NCBI GenBank assembly: GCA_963580285.1
Contig: OY757026.1
Coordinates: forward strand, 89,440,651-89,504,650
From: Lucinisca nassula
Lineage: Eukaryota > Mollusca > Bivalvia > Lucinida > Lucinidae
Length of the DNA: 64,000 nucleotides
Direction: 5' to 3'
This document shows positions 1-10,511 of the stretch, piece by piece. Positions within the stretch are counted from its first letter, which is position 1. Each line of letters opens with the position of its first letter. Made by a program: the position numbers and the translations under genes. The notes beneath the pieces were generated by a model that did not search any database, was not told the origin of the DNA, and saw only the letters and a list, made by a program, of their open reading frames with translations.

Positions 1-205
1 CTGGTCAGGCCCATCAGAGTCTTAACTGTTGGTTTTCTTTTGCTCCAGCGTTTCAGTGTTTTCTTGCTGTAGAGTCCTCACCATTGTTTCATCTCTGTGG
101 TTGTTTGATTTTTGTGTTCACGGAGATGTTGCACTGATGAGTTAGGAGGCCATCATGCAGACTGAACAAATAATTTGTCTAAATTGCAACGGAAGTAAGG
201 GCGAG
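1..205. other. unassigned sequence
   Basis: I see no gene, tandem repeat or recognisable element here. It leads directly into a dispersed repeat that starts near 206. Confidence 0.4.
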
Positions 206-291
206 GATTGTGGCCATGTAAAATTGATTTAAACCCCCCTTTGGAATCTGTTTCACTGACTGTTCCAAGGCGGTTCTTGTATTGTGGTTTA
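206..291 (+). repeat. dispersed repeat Z, left part (interrupted copy)
   Basis: This stretch matches 10799-10890 (shared words such as GAGGATTGTGGCCATGTAAAA and CCAAGGCGGTTCTT). In the other copy the sequence runs on uninterrupted into the block found here only after 2088. The two halves of this copy are therefore split by an inserted element at 292-2088. No coding potential is visible. Confidence 0.7.
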
Positions 292-2088
292 TTAGCTCAC
301 CTGAGCACGAAGTGCTCAAGGTGAGCTTATGTGATCACCCTGTGTCCGGCATCTGTCGTGCGTCTTCAACAATTTACTTAAATTACATCTCTTCCTAAAC
401 TGGTGAATGGATTTCATGGACCCCTCTACCAATTTTGCTAAAATGGTTCCGCTCCATTGAACAAAATGTCCACCAGAGCTAAAAATAGAAAAACCTTTAA
501 AGGACATCTCCTCATAGCCCACTGGCCAGATTTCAAAATTATTTCACAGAAATGTTCCTTGGGTGAGCCTCTACCAAAATTGCTAAAATGGTTCTGCTCC
601 GTTGAACAAAACGGCCACCGGAGCTAAAAATAGAAAAACCTTTAAACGACATTTTCTTAAGACTTAGCCCTTTGGCCCAATTTCAAAATAATTTCACAGA
701 AATGCTTATTGGATGACACTCTACCAAAATTGCTAAAATGGTTCCGCTTAGTTGAACAAAATGGCCGCCAGAGCTAAAAATAGAAAAACCTTTAAACAAC
801 ATCTCCTTGTCCACTGGCCCGATTTCAGAATAATTTCAAAGAAATATTCCTAAGGTGACCCTCTACCAAAATTGCTAAAATGGTTCAGCTCCTTTGAACA
901 AAATGGCCTCCAGAGCTAAAAATAGAAAAACCTTTAAACTACATCTCCTCCTAGCCCACTGGCCCTATTTCAAAATTTTTTCACAGAAATGTTCCTTGGG
1001 TGACCCTCTACCAAAATTGCTAAAATGTATCCACTCCGCTGAACAAAATGGCCACCAGAGCTAAAAATAGAAAAGCCTTTAAACGACATCTAGCCCACTG
1101 ACCGGATTTCAAAATAATTTCACAGACATGTTCCTTGGGTGACCCTCTACCAAAATTGCTAAAATGGTTCCACTCTGCTGAACAAAATGGCCACCAGAGC
1201 TAAAAATAGAAAAAAATCCTTTAAACGACATCTAGCCCTTTGGCCAAGTTTCAAAATAATTTCACAGAAAATTGAAATGTTCCTTGGGTGACCCTCTATC
1301 AAAATTGCTAAAATGGTTCTGCGGCGCTGAATAAAATGGCCACCAGAGCTAAAAATAGAAAACCCTTTATACGATAACTCCTACACCACTGGCCCCGATT
1401 TCAAAATAATTTCAAAGAAATATTTCTTAGGTGGCCCTCTACCAAAATAGCTAAAATGGTTTTGCCCTGCTGAATAAGATGGCCACCAGATCTTAAAATA
1501 GAATAAACTTTGATCGACATCTCCTAGCCCCTTGGCAAGATTTCAAAATAATTTCACAGAATTGTTCCTTGGGTGACCCTTTACCATAGTTGCTGAAATG
1601 GTTTCACTCCATTGAAAACAATGGCCACCACACCTAAAAATAGAAAAAAAAAACAAAAAACGTTAAACCTCATCTCATGTGGCCCGATTTCAAAGTAATT
1701 TTACAGAAACATTCTTTGGGTGACTCTCTACCATAATTGCTAAAATGGTTCCAGTCTGCTGAACAAAATGGCCACAAGAGCTAAAAATAGAAAAAAAAAA
1801 ACAATCTTTAATGACATCTCCTCCTGGCCCTTTGGCCCAGCTAATTGTGGTTTCTTGGGACAAGGGAAGTCCTTGTCCTCGCTCATCCAAAAAAAATTTA
1901 ATCTGTGACCTTGACCTTTGACACTTTGTCTTTAGAACCATTTATATTTTGCATGTAGGTTCCTTGTGACAAGGGCTTCCCACCACACACATTTTTTCTT
2001 GTAACCTTTACCTTGACCTGTCATCAGTTTTAAAGAAAAGATTGACCTCAGCCTGGGGCATTGTTTCCATAATCTAAGAAACATCTTG
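292..2088 (+). mobile_element. minisatellite-bearing non-autonomous element (AGCTCACC-ended)
   Basis: The boundaries come from comparison with the unfilled copy of repeat Z at 10787-11113. The insert begins at about 292 and ends at about 2088. Its left end is a hairpin (294-328) with AGCTCACC pairing to GGTGAGCT around a GAGCAC-GTGCTC stem. The core is a minisatellite of about 145-bp units. No transposase is seen. The plan of conserved ends around a core of tandem repeats resembles the pearl elements described from bivalves, which others group with Helentron-like elements; that assignment is inference. Confidence 0.6.
420..1800 (+). repeat. minisatellite, about 145-bp unit, about 10 copies
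   Basis: The words GCTAAAATGG, GAACAAAATGG, GAGCTAAAAATAGAAAAACC and TTTCACAGAAATGTTCC recur in the same order about every 141-152 bases, from about 435 to 1738. The copies are diverged by substitutions and small indels, so this array is much older than the 2.1-kb array further right. It is the core of the element at 292-2088. Confidence 0.85.
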
Positions 2089-2300
2089 TTTTTGTTATGG
2101 TTTGTCTTTGGGTGTTTGTGTCGCTTGTATGATTTTGTTTGGATAGCCAATTGGCCATTTTGTGGGAAAGTAACTGTCCTTTTGGCTTTCCGCTATTGAT
2201 GTTTCCATTGGGGTATGTTGTTTCTTTCCCCTTGGTGTTTCTGATGGGAGCTGTGGGTTAATTGTATTGATTCCTGATCATTGCTTTCACTTCTATTTTT
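2089..2300 (+). repeat. dispersed repeat Z, right part
   Basis: This matches 10891-11113, sharing GGTGTTTGTGTCGCTT, GTGGGAAAGTAACTGT and TGATGGGAGCTGTGGGTT. It is the continuation of 206-291 after the inserted element. No coding function is seen. Confidence 0.7.
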
Positions 2301-3783
2301 CAAGGGTCATGAACATTTTTTCGGACAACGAAAATTGGTAACGGGTGTAGTTTAAGCCATTGAGTGTCAATCATAGAGCCTGGCCCCTAGGTTATAAAAA
2401 TAATTTTCACGCTCAGATCAGATTTGTTACTGGTGACACGTTAAATGACATTCATACACCAGGACCTGTGATATGAGAAGTTAGTCCCTAGTTCTAACCA
2501 AAGAGGTAAACTTAGTTACACAGTCCTCAGCATGTTCAGCTGTCGAAATCGGGAAGGGCGTTCCAATCTCTAATGGTTCGGGGGAAGAACGATTCCTTAT
2601 AAATGCCAGTTCTTGCAGTAAGGGTCTGAAACGTCATTGAATTGTGCTTTCTACAGTGCCTAGCTGGGGGAACAAGGCCATCTGTTGGAATGCTGACAGC
2701 ACCCTTTAGACCTTTGTATAAGAGTATGAGCCTACTGTCTATTCTCCTTTTCTTGAGAGACTCCCATCTTAATTTTCCTAGAATTCCAGTCACGCTCCCA
2801 GTTTCAAAGCAGTAATTTCCTGTTACAAATCTAGCAGCTCTATTCTGAAATTTTTCAATTTCTTCGTTAAGGTCCCAGATGCGACTACCATATTCCAAGA
2901 TTGGGCGAACAAGTCCCCTATATGCTGTCTCTTTCACATCCTGAGGACACTGATGAAGATTTCGCCTCAGGAAACCAAGTGTTCTATTCGCCTTTGTACA
3001 CATGTTGCTAATGTGTGTATTCCATCTCAAATCGTGAGTAATTGTCATTCCAAGGTATTTAATGGAATTCACATTTTCGAGGACCGTTCCCTCTAAGGTG
3101 TAAGAAGCCTCAATTTTATTTATTCTTTTCCTAGTTATCTGCATAATATTACAGTTAACGGGTTGAAATCTCATGCCCCATTTTCGTGCCCAACATCCTA
3201 ATCTATCTATATCCTTCTGAAGTTTCATCGAGTCCTCAGTATCTCTGATTTCCCGATAGTAAACACAGTCGTCTGCGAACAGTCTTATTTCCGAGTCAAT
3301 TTCAGTGGAAATATCATTTATGTGCAGGGAGAATAACAGCGGACCAAGAACAGTCCCCTGGGGGACCCCAGATAAAATTGGCGCCCATACGGAAGATTCA
3401 CCATTAACAACAACAATCATGCTGTTTTCTGTAGCAAAGGAAGGAATCTATCGATTTGAGAGTCTTCCCTCCAATTCCATAACCAAATAATTCGGATTTA
3501 AGTAGTTCATGAGGAGGGGTGTCAAAAGCCTTCTCGAAGTCCAGAATAACTTGATGTGTCCACCTGCCCCCCTTTGTCCAAGATTTTTGCCCAATCATTA
3601 ATAACCGTGCTCAACTGAGTTTCGCAACTATGCCTTTTCCTAAATGTATGTCTGTCTGACAATAGTTTATGTTCATCCAAGCAGGATATGATGTTTGAGC
3701 AGACTATGTGTTCAAGCAATTTACATAGAACACAGGTCAGTGACACCGGGCGATAATTACGAGCAAGAGACCTGTCTCCTTTT

Positions 3784-5400
3784 TAGCTCGCCTGCACGGA
3801 GTACATGGAGAGCTATTGTTGTCACCTCATTTGTGCGCGTTTGCGTGTGCGTTCCCGTCACACTGCGTTAAAGTTTTTCAAATGCTTTTATGTCAGCAGT
3901 CACTCATCACAGAGCACTCATATTTGGAACTTAAGTACCTGGAAGGGTCTTCTGATGTTCAAAGACAACAGACCCCTGGGTTCATGCCCCGGGATGGGGC
4001 TAGGGGTTAAAATCTAGAACACATCTGTAAAACTGTGTTAAAGTTTTTGAATTGCTTATATCTCAACAGACACTCATCACAAAGGATTCATATTTTACAA
4101 GTTGGATACCCGGGCATGTCTTCTGAGATTCCAAGACAACACACCCCTGGGTTCATGTCTGGGAGGACGGATGGGGTGGGGCTAGGGGTCAAAATCTAGG
4201 ACACCTTTGTGATTTGTTATATATGTTTCGAATATGCAAACAAGTTATAAACACAATTGGTTATATATCAGGCAACCATGTGACATTTGTTCAAGTGTAA
4301 AAGGGTTAAGGTCTTGGTGACCTACATTTCACGGTCCAGTGATTTTGCCTTATATCTTGAAGACTATTTGTTGGAGAAATGTCACACCTGGGATATTAGT
4401 ACCATGTGACCCCATGATTGACCTCAAAATATATCTAGGTCACTGACCTATATTTCATGGTCCAGTGATTTTGCCTTATATCTTGAAGACTATTTGTTGG
4501 AGAAATGTCACACCTGGGATATTAGTACCATGTGACCCCATGATTGACCTCAAAATATATCTAGGTCACCGTGACCTATATTTCATGGTTCAGTGACTTG
4601 TCCTATTATCTTGAATACTATTCTAAGCAGAAATGTCATACCTGGATTATTAGATTCATGTGACCCGATAATTGACCACCAAATATATCTAAGTCACTGT
4701 GACCTATATTTCATGTTCAGTGATTTTGCCTATTATCTTGAATACTTTTTGATGGAAAAAATGTCATACCTTGATTATTAGTTCCATGTGACCCCATGAT
4801 TGACCTCAAAAGATATCTAGGTCAGTGTGACCTATATTTCATGGTTCACTGATTTTGCCTATTATCTTGAATATTATTTGATAACGAAATGTCATACCTT
4901 GATTATGAGTTCCATGTGACCTGCTGATTGACCTCAAAATATATCTAGGTCAGTGTGACCTATATTTCATGGCTCAGTGTTTTTGCCTATTATCTTGAAT
5001 AATATTTTGATAACAAAATGTTATACCTCGGATATTACTTCAATGCAACCAGATGATTGACCTCAAAATATATCCAGGTCAGTGTGACCTTTTTTACATG
5101 GTTCATTGACTTTGACATCTCTTGAATACTATTGGATGGAGAAACTTCATATCTGAATATTCAATTCCATGTGACCAGATGATTGACATAAAAATATATC
5201 TAGGTCAGTGTGACCTATTTTCAAGATTCAATGATTAGCCTTATAATTCAGACACAATTTGATTCTGAAATGTAATATCTGGAATATATGTTCCATGTGA
5301 CCTGATGATTGACCTTAAAATATATGTAGGTCATTGTGATCTATATTTCTTGGTTTAATAGTTTCACCTTATATCTTGAAGGCGCGAAACAGGCGAGCTA
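3784..5400. mobile_element. 1.6-kb element with 11-bp inverted ends, inserted in the LINE
   Basis: It begins TAGCTCGCCTG (3784-3794) and ends CAGGCGAGCTA (5390-5400), a perfect 11-bp inverted repeat. A small palindrome GCTGTC-ATGC-GACAGC abuts the right end (5402-5417). It splits a reverse transcriptase reading frame, which fixes the ends closely. The left end can fold back on itself (AGCTC ... GAGCT by about 3814). The interior carries a minisatellite and no transposase. It resembles the AGCTCACC-ended element at 292-2088 in end sequence and design, so it is probably a relative. Confidence 0.75.
4310..5370 (+). repeat. minisatellite, about 126-bp unit, about 8 copies
   Basis: The words TATATTTCATGGT, TTGCCTATTATCTTGAATA, CATGTGACC and ATTGACCTCAAAATATATCTA repeat in order about every 123-130 bases. 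The first two units are nearly identical (about 4318 and 4441); later ones are diverged. It forms the core of the 3784-5400 element. Short open frames here are by-products. Confidence 0.85.
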
Positions 5401-5805
5401 TGCTGTCATGCGACAGCTCTTGTTTGAAAAGTGGACAGATGTTCGCTAGGAGCCATTCTTTGGGAATTTCACCAGTATCGAGAGATTGTTGGAAAAGATG
5501 AGCAAAAACTGCACCTAACTCGTTTGCTAGTTCCTTCAGGACTCTAGGATGAAGCTCATCAGGCCCTAAAGCTTTAGACGGGTTCAAGCCTTTAAGGAAC
5601 TTGATCACTCCCGCCGAGGAAACAACGATATTTTCCATGAAAGGGGCCGAACTTCCAGTCAATGGAACCTCGTTGAATGGTGAAAATTATGCATACTGGA
5701 GAGAGACCTTTTTATATGCCCACAAGAAAAGTGCATCCGTCAACATCAATTATGTTAAGTTAAACGATCCGTACATCGTTGTATGGTTTGTTTGTTCTAT
5801 TCGAG

Positions 5806-5995
5806 GTTTAATGTCTCCGTTAACACTGTTTATGTCATTCTGGAGACGTTGCTTCCAAGTTTATATGCATGGACGGTCTGATTTGCACCACTTTGCCTGG
5901 GCTGCCCCAGCCTTTCTATGCGGTCGGTTTCAGCTCTGTGCGGAAGCACCAAAAGCCCAGTCTATTTCTTCAAGAGCCCCGATGGGCGGGGCGAT
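5806..5995 (-). mobile_element. SINE copy (about 300-bp family), internally deleted
   Basis: The plus strand carries the family's TTTAATGTC, CATTCTGGAGACGTTGCTTCCA, CACTTTGCCTGGGC, GGTCGGTTTCAGCTCTG and CCCCGATGGGCGGGG blocks in order. That is the reverse complement of the SINE sense strand as fixed by the copy at 17576-17884. A block present in full copies is missing between the GCTTCCAA and TTTATATGCATGG parts. Confidence 0.75.
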
Positions 5996-6399
5996 ATACA
6001 ATCCTCGACATAATACTACCTGAAAACAATTACTTGTATGTTTGTATATTTGTAAGTATGTTGTTCATTGATTCTTCCTGATTTTTATACTTTATTCAAA
6101 GAACTATCATTGCAACAGAATAAAACACTTAATACAATTTTTTTCTCTGTATTTCCAATATAACAAGCAAATTCGTTGAATTGATATATCTGGCCAAAAT
6201 TGAGGATGGTTCTAAGAAGCAAACTAGAGACAATGAGGAAGGGCCCCGCTGAACATTTACTCCCTGGATGAGAGGCTGTACCCTGACCTACTGACCTAAT
6301 TATCAGTAGAGATTAACTTGTCTGTCAAAGTTGAGGTTTATTTACCTGTTATGTGGTTTCAAGGATACCAAAATAAAATTCGCGAATATAAAAAAACCC
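5996..6399. other. unassigned AT-rich sequence
   Basis: No gene, clear repeat or regulatory structure is visible between the SINE and the minisatellite element that follows. Confidence 0.4.
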
Positions 6400-7572
6400 G
6401 ATATAATCACCGAATAGACAAAATTCCTCAATTTCAATCATTTAAGGGGAAATAACTCTGGATAAAAAAGTTAATCCAGGTCAATCCGAAAAAAAAATTG
6501 CGCGTGCATCACGGCAGCATAATAATACATATTTATTTCAAGTTTCATTTTATTCCATGCAATAGTTGCTGAGAAGCGGTTCCAGACAAAGTGAGACGAC
6601 GAAAAATCCAGAATTTTAATCATTTAAGGGGCCATAACTCTGGGTGTAAAAAGTCAATCCGAAAAAAATTTGTGCGTGCATCACAACAGCATAATAATAC
6701 ATATTTATTTCAAGTTTCATATAATTCCATGCAATAGTTGCTGAGAAACAGTTCCCGACAAAAAAGTGAGACGACGAAAAATCCAGGATTACAATCATTT
6801 AAGGGGCCATAACTCTGGATGTAAAAAGTAAATCCGGAAAAAAAATGCGCGTGCATCACCACAGCATAATAATACATATTTGTTTCAAGTTTCATTTAAT
6901 TCCATGCAATAGTTGCTGAGAAACGGTTCCGGACAAAGTGAGACGACGAAAAATCCAGAATTTCGATCATTTAAGGGGCCATAACTCTGGATGTAAAAAG
7001 TCAATCCAGAAAAAAACTGCGCGTGCATCACCGCAGCATAATAATACATATTTATTTCACATTTCATTTAATTCCATGCAATAGTTGCTGAGAAACAGTT
7101 CCGGACAAAGTGAGATGACGAAAAAATCCAGAATTTCAATCATTTAAGGGGCCATAACTCTGGATGTAAAAAGTCAATCCGAAAAAAAAATTGCGCGTGC
7201 ATCACTGCAGCATAATAATACATATTTATTTCAATTTTCATTTAATTCCATGCAGTAGTTGCTGAGAAACGGTTCTGGACAAAGTGAGACGACGAAAAAT
7301 CCAGAATTTCAATCATTTAAGGGGCCATAACTCTGGATGTAAAAAGTCAATCCGAAAAAAAATTGCGCGTGCATCACCACAGCATAATAATACATATTTA
7401 TTTCAAGTTTCATTTAATTCCATGCAATAGTTGCTGAGAAACGGTTCCGGACAAAAAAAGTGTGACGGACGGAAGGACGGAGGGACGGACGGAAGGACGG
7501 ATGGACGGAAGGACGGACGGACGGACGGACAACGCCAAAACTATATCCCTCCGCCTTCGGCGGGGGATAATA
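6400..7572 (+). mobile_element. pearl-like element: 172-bp repeats, ACGG microsatellite, hairpin end
   Basis: About six units of 170-174 bp (GGGGCCATAACTCTGGATGT, GCGCGTGCATCAC, AATTCCATGCAATAGTTGCTGAG) run from about 6410 to 7460. A GGAC-rich microsatellite follows (7463-7530). The element closes with a short tail ending in a hairpin (CCGCC-TTC-GGCGG near 7550-7562) and GGGGATAA. A core of tandem repeats followed by an ACGG microsatellite is the known layout of bivalve pearl elements, which is why I choose that call. No protein is encoded; the short frames come from the repeats. Confidence 0.7.
7463..7530 (+). repeat. (ACGG/GGAC)n microsatellite
   Basis: An imperfect run of GGAC and GGAAGGAC words, part of the pearl-like element. 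Confidence 0.9.
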
Positions 7573-7651
7573 AAGATGAATACTGCTTCTATAATGCATG
7601 TAACATCACTTTAACATGCCATTGTCATTGCATTGTACCTATACATTGTTT

Positions 7652-7715
7652 TCAACGGGCCTCGGTGGCCTAGTGGATAGGAACGCTGACTCCTCTTTAG
7701 ATCGCTCATCGCTGT
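7652..7715 (+). mobile_element. tRNA-derived SINE head, fragment
   Basis: GGCCTCGGTGGCCTAGTGGA contains a good pol III A-box (TGGCCTAGTGG). The tRNA-like similarity decays within about 50 bases and I see no B-box, so this is a truncated SINE rather than a tRNA gene. Confidence 0.5.
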
Positions 7716-8003
7716 GAATATAGATATAGATAGCGGCGTGTAATTCTTGAAATTTGCATGTCATTCTGACAATACCCTAGGGGATTGGGGATAAATATTT
7801 AAGTTTTAGGTAAAATTATCAATATAAATCTAATACATAAGCCTAAATTTCATTTTTAACATGTTCCTCCGCAGAAAAAACCCAAGTACAAAGTGCTTTT
7901 TGGTATTTATATGTGCTTTCCGGTATTTTGGTTTGCTTTTCGGTATTTTTTTTTTTTCGGTATTTTGGTGCTTTCCGGTAAATGTATGCACCCAGATTAT
8001 TAT
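7716..8003. other. unassigned sequence with CGGTATTTT words
   Basis: There is no gene. Between about 7900 and 7980 the word CGGTATTT(T) recurs several times around a T-run, a short low-complexity patch. Confidence 0.5.
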
Positions 8004-8093
8004 ACTTACTTCTGCTCTAAAATATAGTGTGGGTGCTCGTTAGAACGGTTCTAATGTCTACCCACAATCTATATTTTGAGCAGAAATAAGCAA
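8004..8093. mobile_element. palindromic MITE, family M1
   Basis: The left arm TTACTTCTGCTCTAAAATAT and its near reverse complement ATATTTTGAGCAGAAATAAG close a stem of about 45 bp. The inner arms are GTGGGTGCTCGTTAGAAC and its partner. Related copies occur at 14871, 17517, 18851 and 19277. Non-coding. Confidence 0.75.
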
Positions 8094-8338
8094 AATGTCA
8101 CAATTTTTATCTTAACATTTTCATTTTTCAGCGGCAGAATTTCCGGTGTATAGGCATGCTTTTTTAATGATAGGTGTTTTTGTTTCCATACTCTCAGAGC
8201 CAATGTGGATCAGGCAAGGCTCTGGCCGGACTGACTAGGTGTGGAGACTGATTACAGTCCTCGCTTGTCATTTAAGGTCTTATTTTGCCACCTCCAGCTC
8301 ATACATCTTCCCTGCTGAGAGGACTTTAATGACAAATT

Positions 8339-8915
8339 TTCTACTTGAGAAATAGATCAGCTCTAGCAGCGATTTATTGAGCAATAAATCAGTTTGGAGA
8401 TCAGTTATAAGTAGACAAATCACTCCCACTACACGCTCGTGATCTTATCTACTTTACAACTAAGGCTGCCACGATTAATCGTATAATCGATTAATCGATC
8501 AATAAATTCCACCAAAATGATTATCATTTCTGATTTGCTTTTAATCGAATACTTGATAGGTACAATTTACTACCCAAAGTTATGCCTAAAATAGCTGGTT
8601 GAGTGGCGAACAGTGCAGACCCAGATCAGACGCCGCATTATGTGGCGTCTCATCTGGGTCTACACTGTTTGCTCAGGCCTGTCTTTTCAAATATACATAT
8701 GGTGAAGTGCAACATATGGTAAGAGTCATGCTCAGACAGAAAGCCAGACAGGTTAAATAATGACAAAAATCTTAGCGATTACTAATCGATTATCGATCGC
8801 AATGACGGGACTGATAATCGATTATCTTTTCAGCTACGATTAGCCAGGCCTATTTACAACTGATCCCCAAACTGGGATTTATTACTCCAAGATTCACTGC
8901 TAGCAGTGAGTTTTG
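8339..8915. mobile_element. foldback-element fragment, split by a hAT-like MITE
   Basis: 8339-8461 (GAAATAGATCAGCTCTA, GTAGACAAATCAC, CTCGTGAT) and 8862-8915 (AAACTGGGATTTATTACTC) are the two sides of the inner palindrome that also lies in each arm of the large foldback element at 12903-14560. They are separated by the insertion at 8462-8853. Confidence 0.7.
8462..8853. mobile_element. hAT-like MITE with 8-bp target duplication
   Basis: TTACAACT stands directly on both sides (8454-8461 and 8854-8861). That is the 8-bp duplication expected of the hAT superfamily, and the target is a recognisable foldback-element palindrome. The ends (AAGGCTGCCACGATTAATCG and GATTAGCCAGGCCT) are imperfect inverted repeats rich in ATCGATTAATCG words. 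A GTGTAGACCC-type palindrome (8606-8672) sits inside. No transposase. Confidence 0.75.
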
Positions 8916-8940
8916 CAAAATAAATACATATGAATTTTAA

Positions 8941-9006
8941 GCAAACAGTGTGGGCCTGGATCAGACGTCACATTTTGTGGCGTCTGATCTGGGTCTACAC
9001 CAATTG
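8941..9006. repeat. 60-bp palindrome module
   Basis: GCAAACAGTGTGGGCCTGGA and TCAGACG face CGTCTGATCTGGGTCTACAC, forming a long imperfect hairpin. It is one of about ten copies in the window. Confidence 0.8.
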
Positions 9007-9094
9007 CCAATGATTTGGGAGTAGTCCATCTCCTATTGTGGGGATGTTAGGTTTGTTCTGTTAGCAGTGAGTTTTGCAAAATATACATGTACTA

Positions 9095-9155
9095 AGCAAA
9101 TAGTGTGGACGCAGATCAGACGCCGCATACTGTGGCGTCTGATCTGGGTCTACAA
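9095..9155. repeat. 60-bp palindrome module
   Basis: GCAAATAGTGTGGACGCAGA, then TCAGACGCCGCA, faces TGTGGCGTCTGATCTGGGTC. Same family as 8941-9006. A short minus-strand frame here is a by-product. Confidence 0.8.
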
Positions 9156-9305
9156 CAAGCCAGGCATTTCTCCGATACATAAAGGGCCGCAATAGAAATG
9201 GAAAGAGTAGCGGTCCTTGATCACAATATGCTCCCTTTAGTGCTTTTATATATCCTCTCTTTGGCAAAGAAGTTACAAGCCAAAACTTTTATTCAGGCAC
9301 ATCTA

Positions 9306-9515
9306 TTAACCCTTCTCTTGCTGAATATTCATTTAAGCCACACCCATTTCTGTCTATCAACCAATCAAATTACTTGATGCGATTTATTCCTACAAATCCA
9401 TAAACTTCATGTCAAACAGTGTAGATCCTGATCAGATGGCTTCAGAAGCCATCTGATCTGGATCTACACTGTTTCCATAGATAGGGGTTGTTGTGAACAG
9501 CAAGATAAGGGTTAA
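9306..9515. mobile_element. piggyBac-like MITE (TTAA target)
   Basis: TTAA flanks it on both sides (9306-9309 and 9512-9515). The ends are CCCTTCTCTTGCTG and CAGCAAGATAAGGG, a near-perfect inverted repeat starting CCC. TTAA duplication with CCC-type ends is the piggyBac hallmark. A GTGTAGATCC palindrome module (9413-9475) lies inside. A second copy is at 24215-24406. No transposase. Confidence 0.8.
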
Positions 9516-9542
9516 GTTACATTCATAAAGCTAATAACTGGT

Positions 9543-9918
9543 AAGGCTGGCACGATTAATCGGATAATCGATTAATTGATCTATAAATTCCACAAAACTG
9601 TTTTTAATTACTGATTTGTTTGTAATCGATTATTTGATATGTACAATTTACTACCCAAAGTTGTGTCTAAAATAGCTGGATGAGTGGCAAGCAGTGTAGA
9701 CCCCGAAGAGGCGTCTCATCTGGGTCTACACTGTTTGCTCCGGCCTGTCTGTTCAAATACATATGGTAAAGTACAACATATGTGTAGGAGTCATGCTGAG
9801 ACAAAAAGCCAGACAGGTAAAATTATGACCAAATCTTCAGTGATTTCTAATTGATTATCGATCACAGTGACATGACTGATAATCGATTATCTTTTCAGCT
9901 CTGATTAGCCAGCCCTAA
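9543..9918. mobile_element. hAT-like MITE, second copy
   Basis: It is collinear with 8462-8853: AAGGCTGGCACGATTAATCG at the left, GACTGATAATCGATTATCTT and GATTAGCCAGCC at the right. The flanks share AACTGG, an eroded target duplication. The internal palindrome module is partly deleted. Confidence 0.75.
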
Positions 9919-10097
9919 AAACTGGAACACCGATGGCTCGTTTACCAAGGCTAATTCAATCTTGTTTAGAGTCCCTATGGAGACTCCAGATACCAATACT
10001 GATTATGTTCAAGATATTTTAGGCATAATTTTCATCTTGAAAATGTATTTTGTTTAGTGCGATTCTGATGAGTACACACAGCCTTGACTGATTGAAC

Positions 10098-10210
10098 TGA
10101 GGTTTAACGTCCCTGCCAACAATATTTGGGTCATTTTGGAGACGTTGCTTCCAATTTTGTTGGAATTTTACCCGACATTAAGATGAAATGATATCTCAAG
10201 CCCTGACATC
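10098..10210 (-). mobile_element. SINE fragment (300-bp family)
   Basis: The plus strand reads GAGGTTTAACGTCC, CATTTTGGAGACGTTGCTTC and ACCCGACATTAAGATGAAAT. This is the tail half of the family in reverse orientation, ending before the middle block. Confidence 0.75.
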
Positions 10211-10241
10211 CAATAAGGACAGTCGGCAGGGAACTCTTCGG

Positions 10242-10284
10242 TAAAAAAAAAAAAAAAAAAAACAACAAAAAAAACAACAACAAA
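10242..10284 (+). repeat. A-rich tract
   Basis: A long A-run with interspersed AAC words follows the SINE fragment. It may be a retroposon tail, but no partner element is identified. Confidence 0.6.
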
Positions 10285-10511
10285 GAACGGTTATCTTTCC
10301 CGCCATTTTTCTCATTTGGTGGAGGGGTAAGCTTCGATTTTTATCGCTAAAATTCGATCATTTTTAAACGGTTTTAAAAGCAAAATGTGTCTGATTTTTT
10401 ATCGACAATCATCAGAAATAAAAGGAAATATACGGAACAATATTATAGAGTAAGTCTTTGTTCGAGGTTTGAGACTGATTTAAAATATTTCTTGCACATT
10501 TGGTAAGGCCA

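Larger units (their letters stand above)
2483..5670 (-). pseudogene. CR1/Jockey-type LINE reverse transcriptase, broken and interrupted
   Basis: On the minus strand this reads as the reverse transcriptase of a non-LTR retrotransposon. The N-terminal part (5662 down to about 5415) has the NPSKALGPDELHPRVLKEL block and ends near PLFKQ. A 1.6-kb element then interrupts it. The reading resumes at about 3783 with GDRSLARNYRPVSLT, followed by LDFEKAFD (motif A), SGVPQGTVLGPLLF (motif B) and the catalytic FADD (motif C). The typical WNALPD tail ends in a stop at 2536. There are frameshifts near 3410 and 3540, and the C-terminus breaks at 2536: the shifted frame continues to about 2490. The 5' end (ORF1, endonuclease) is missing. 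The copy is dead. The assignment as non-LTR reverse transcriptase is secure; the clade is inferred from motif wording. Confidence 0.9.

Noticed and set aside
300..7570. CRISPR-like regular repeats
   Set aside because: The repeats are 126-172 bp tandem units without short repeat/spacer alternation, in clearly animal DNA.
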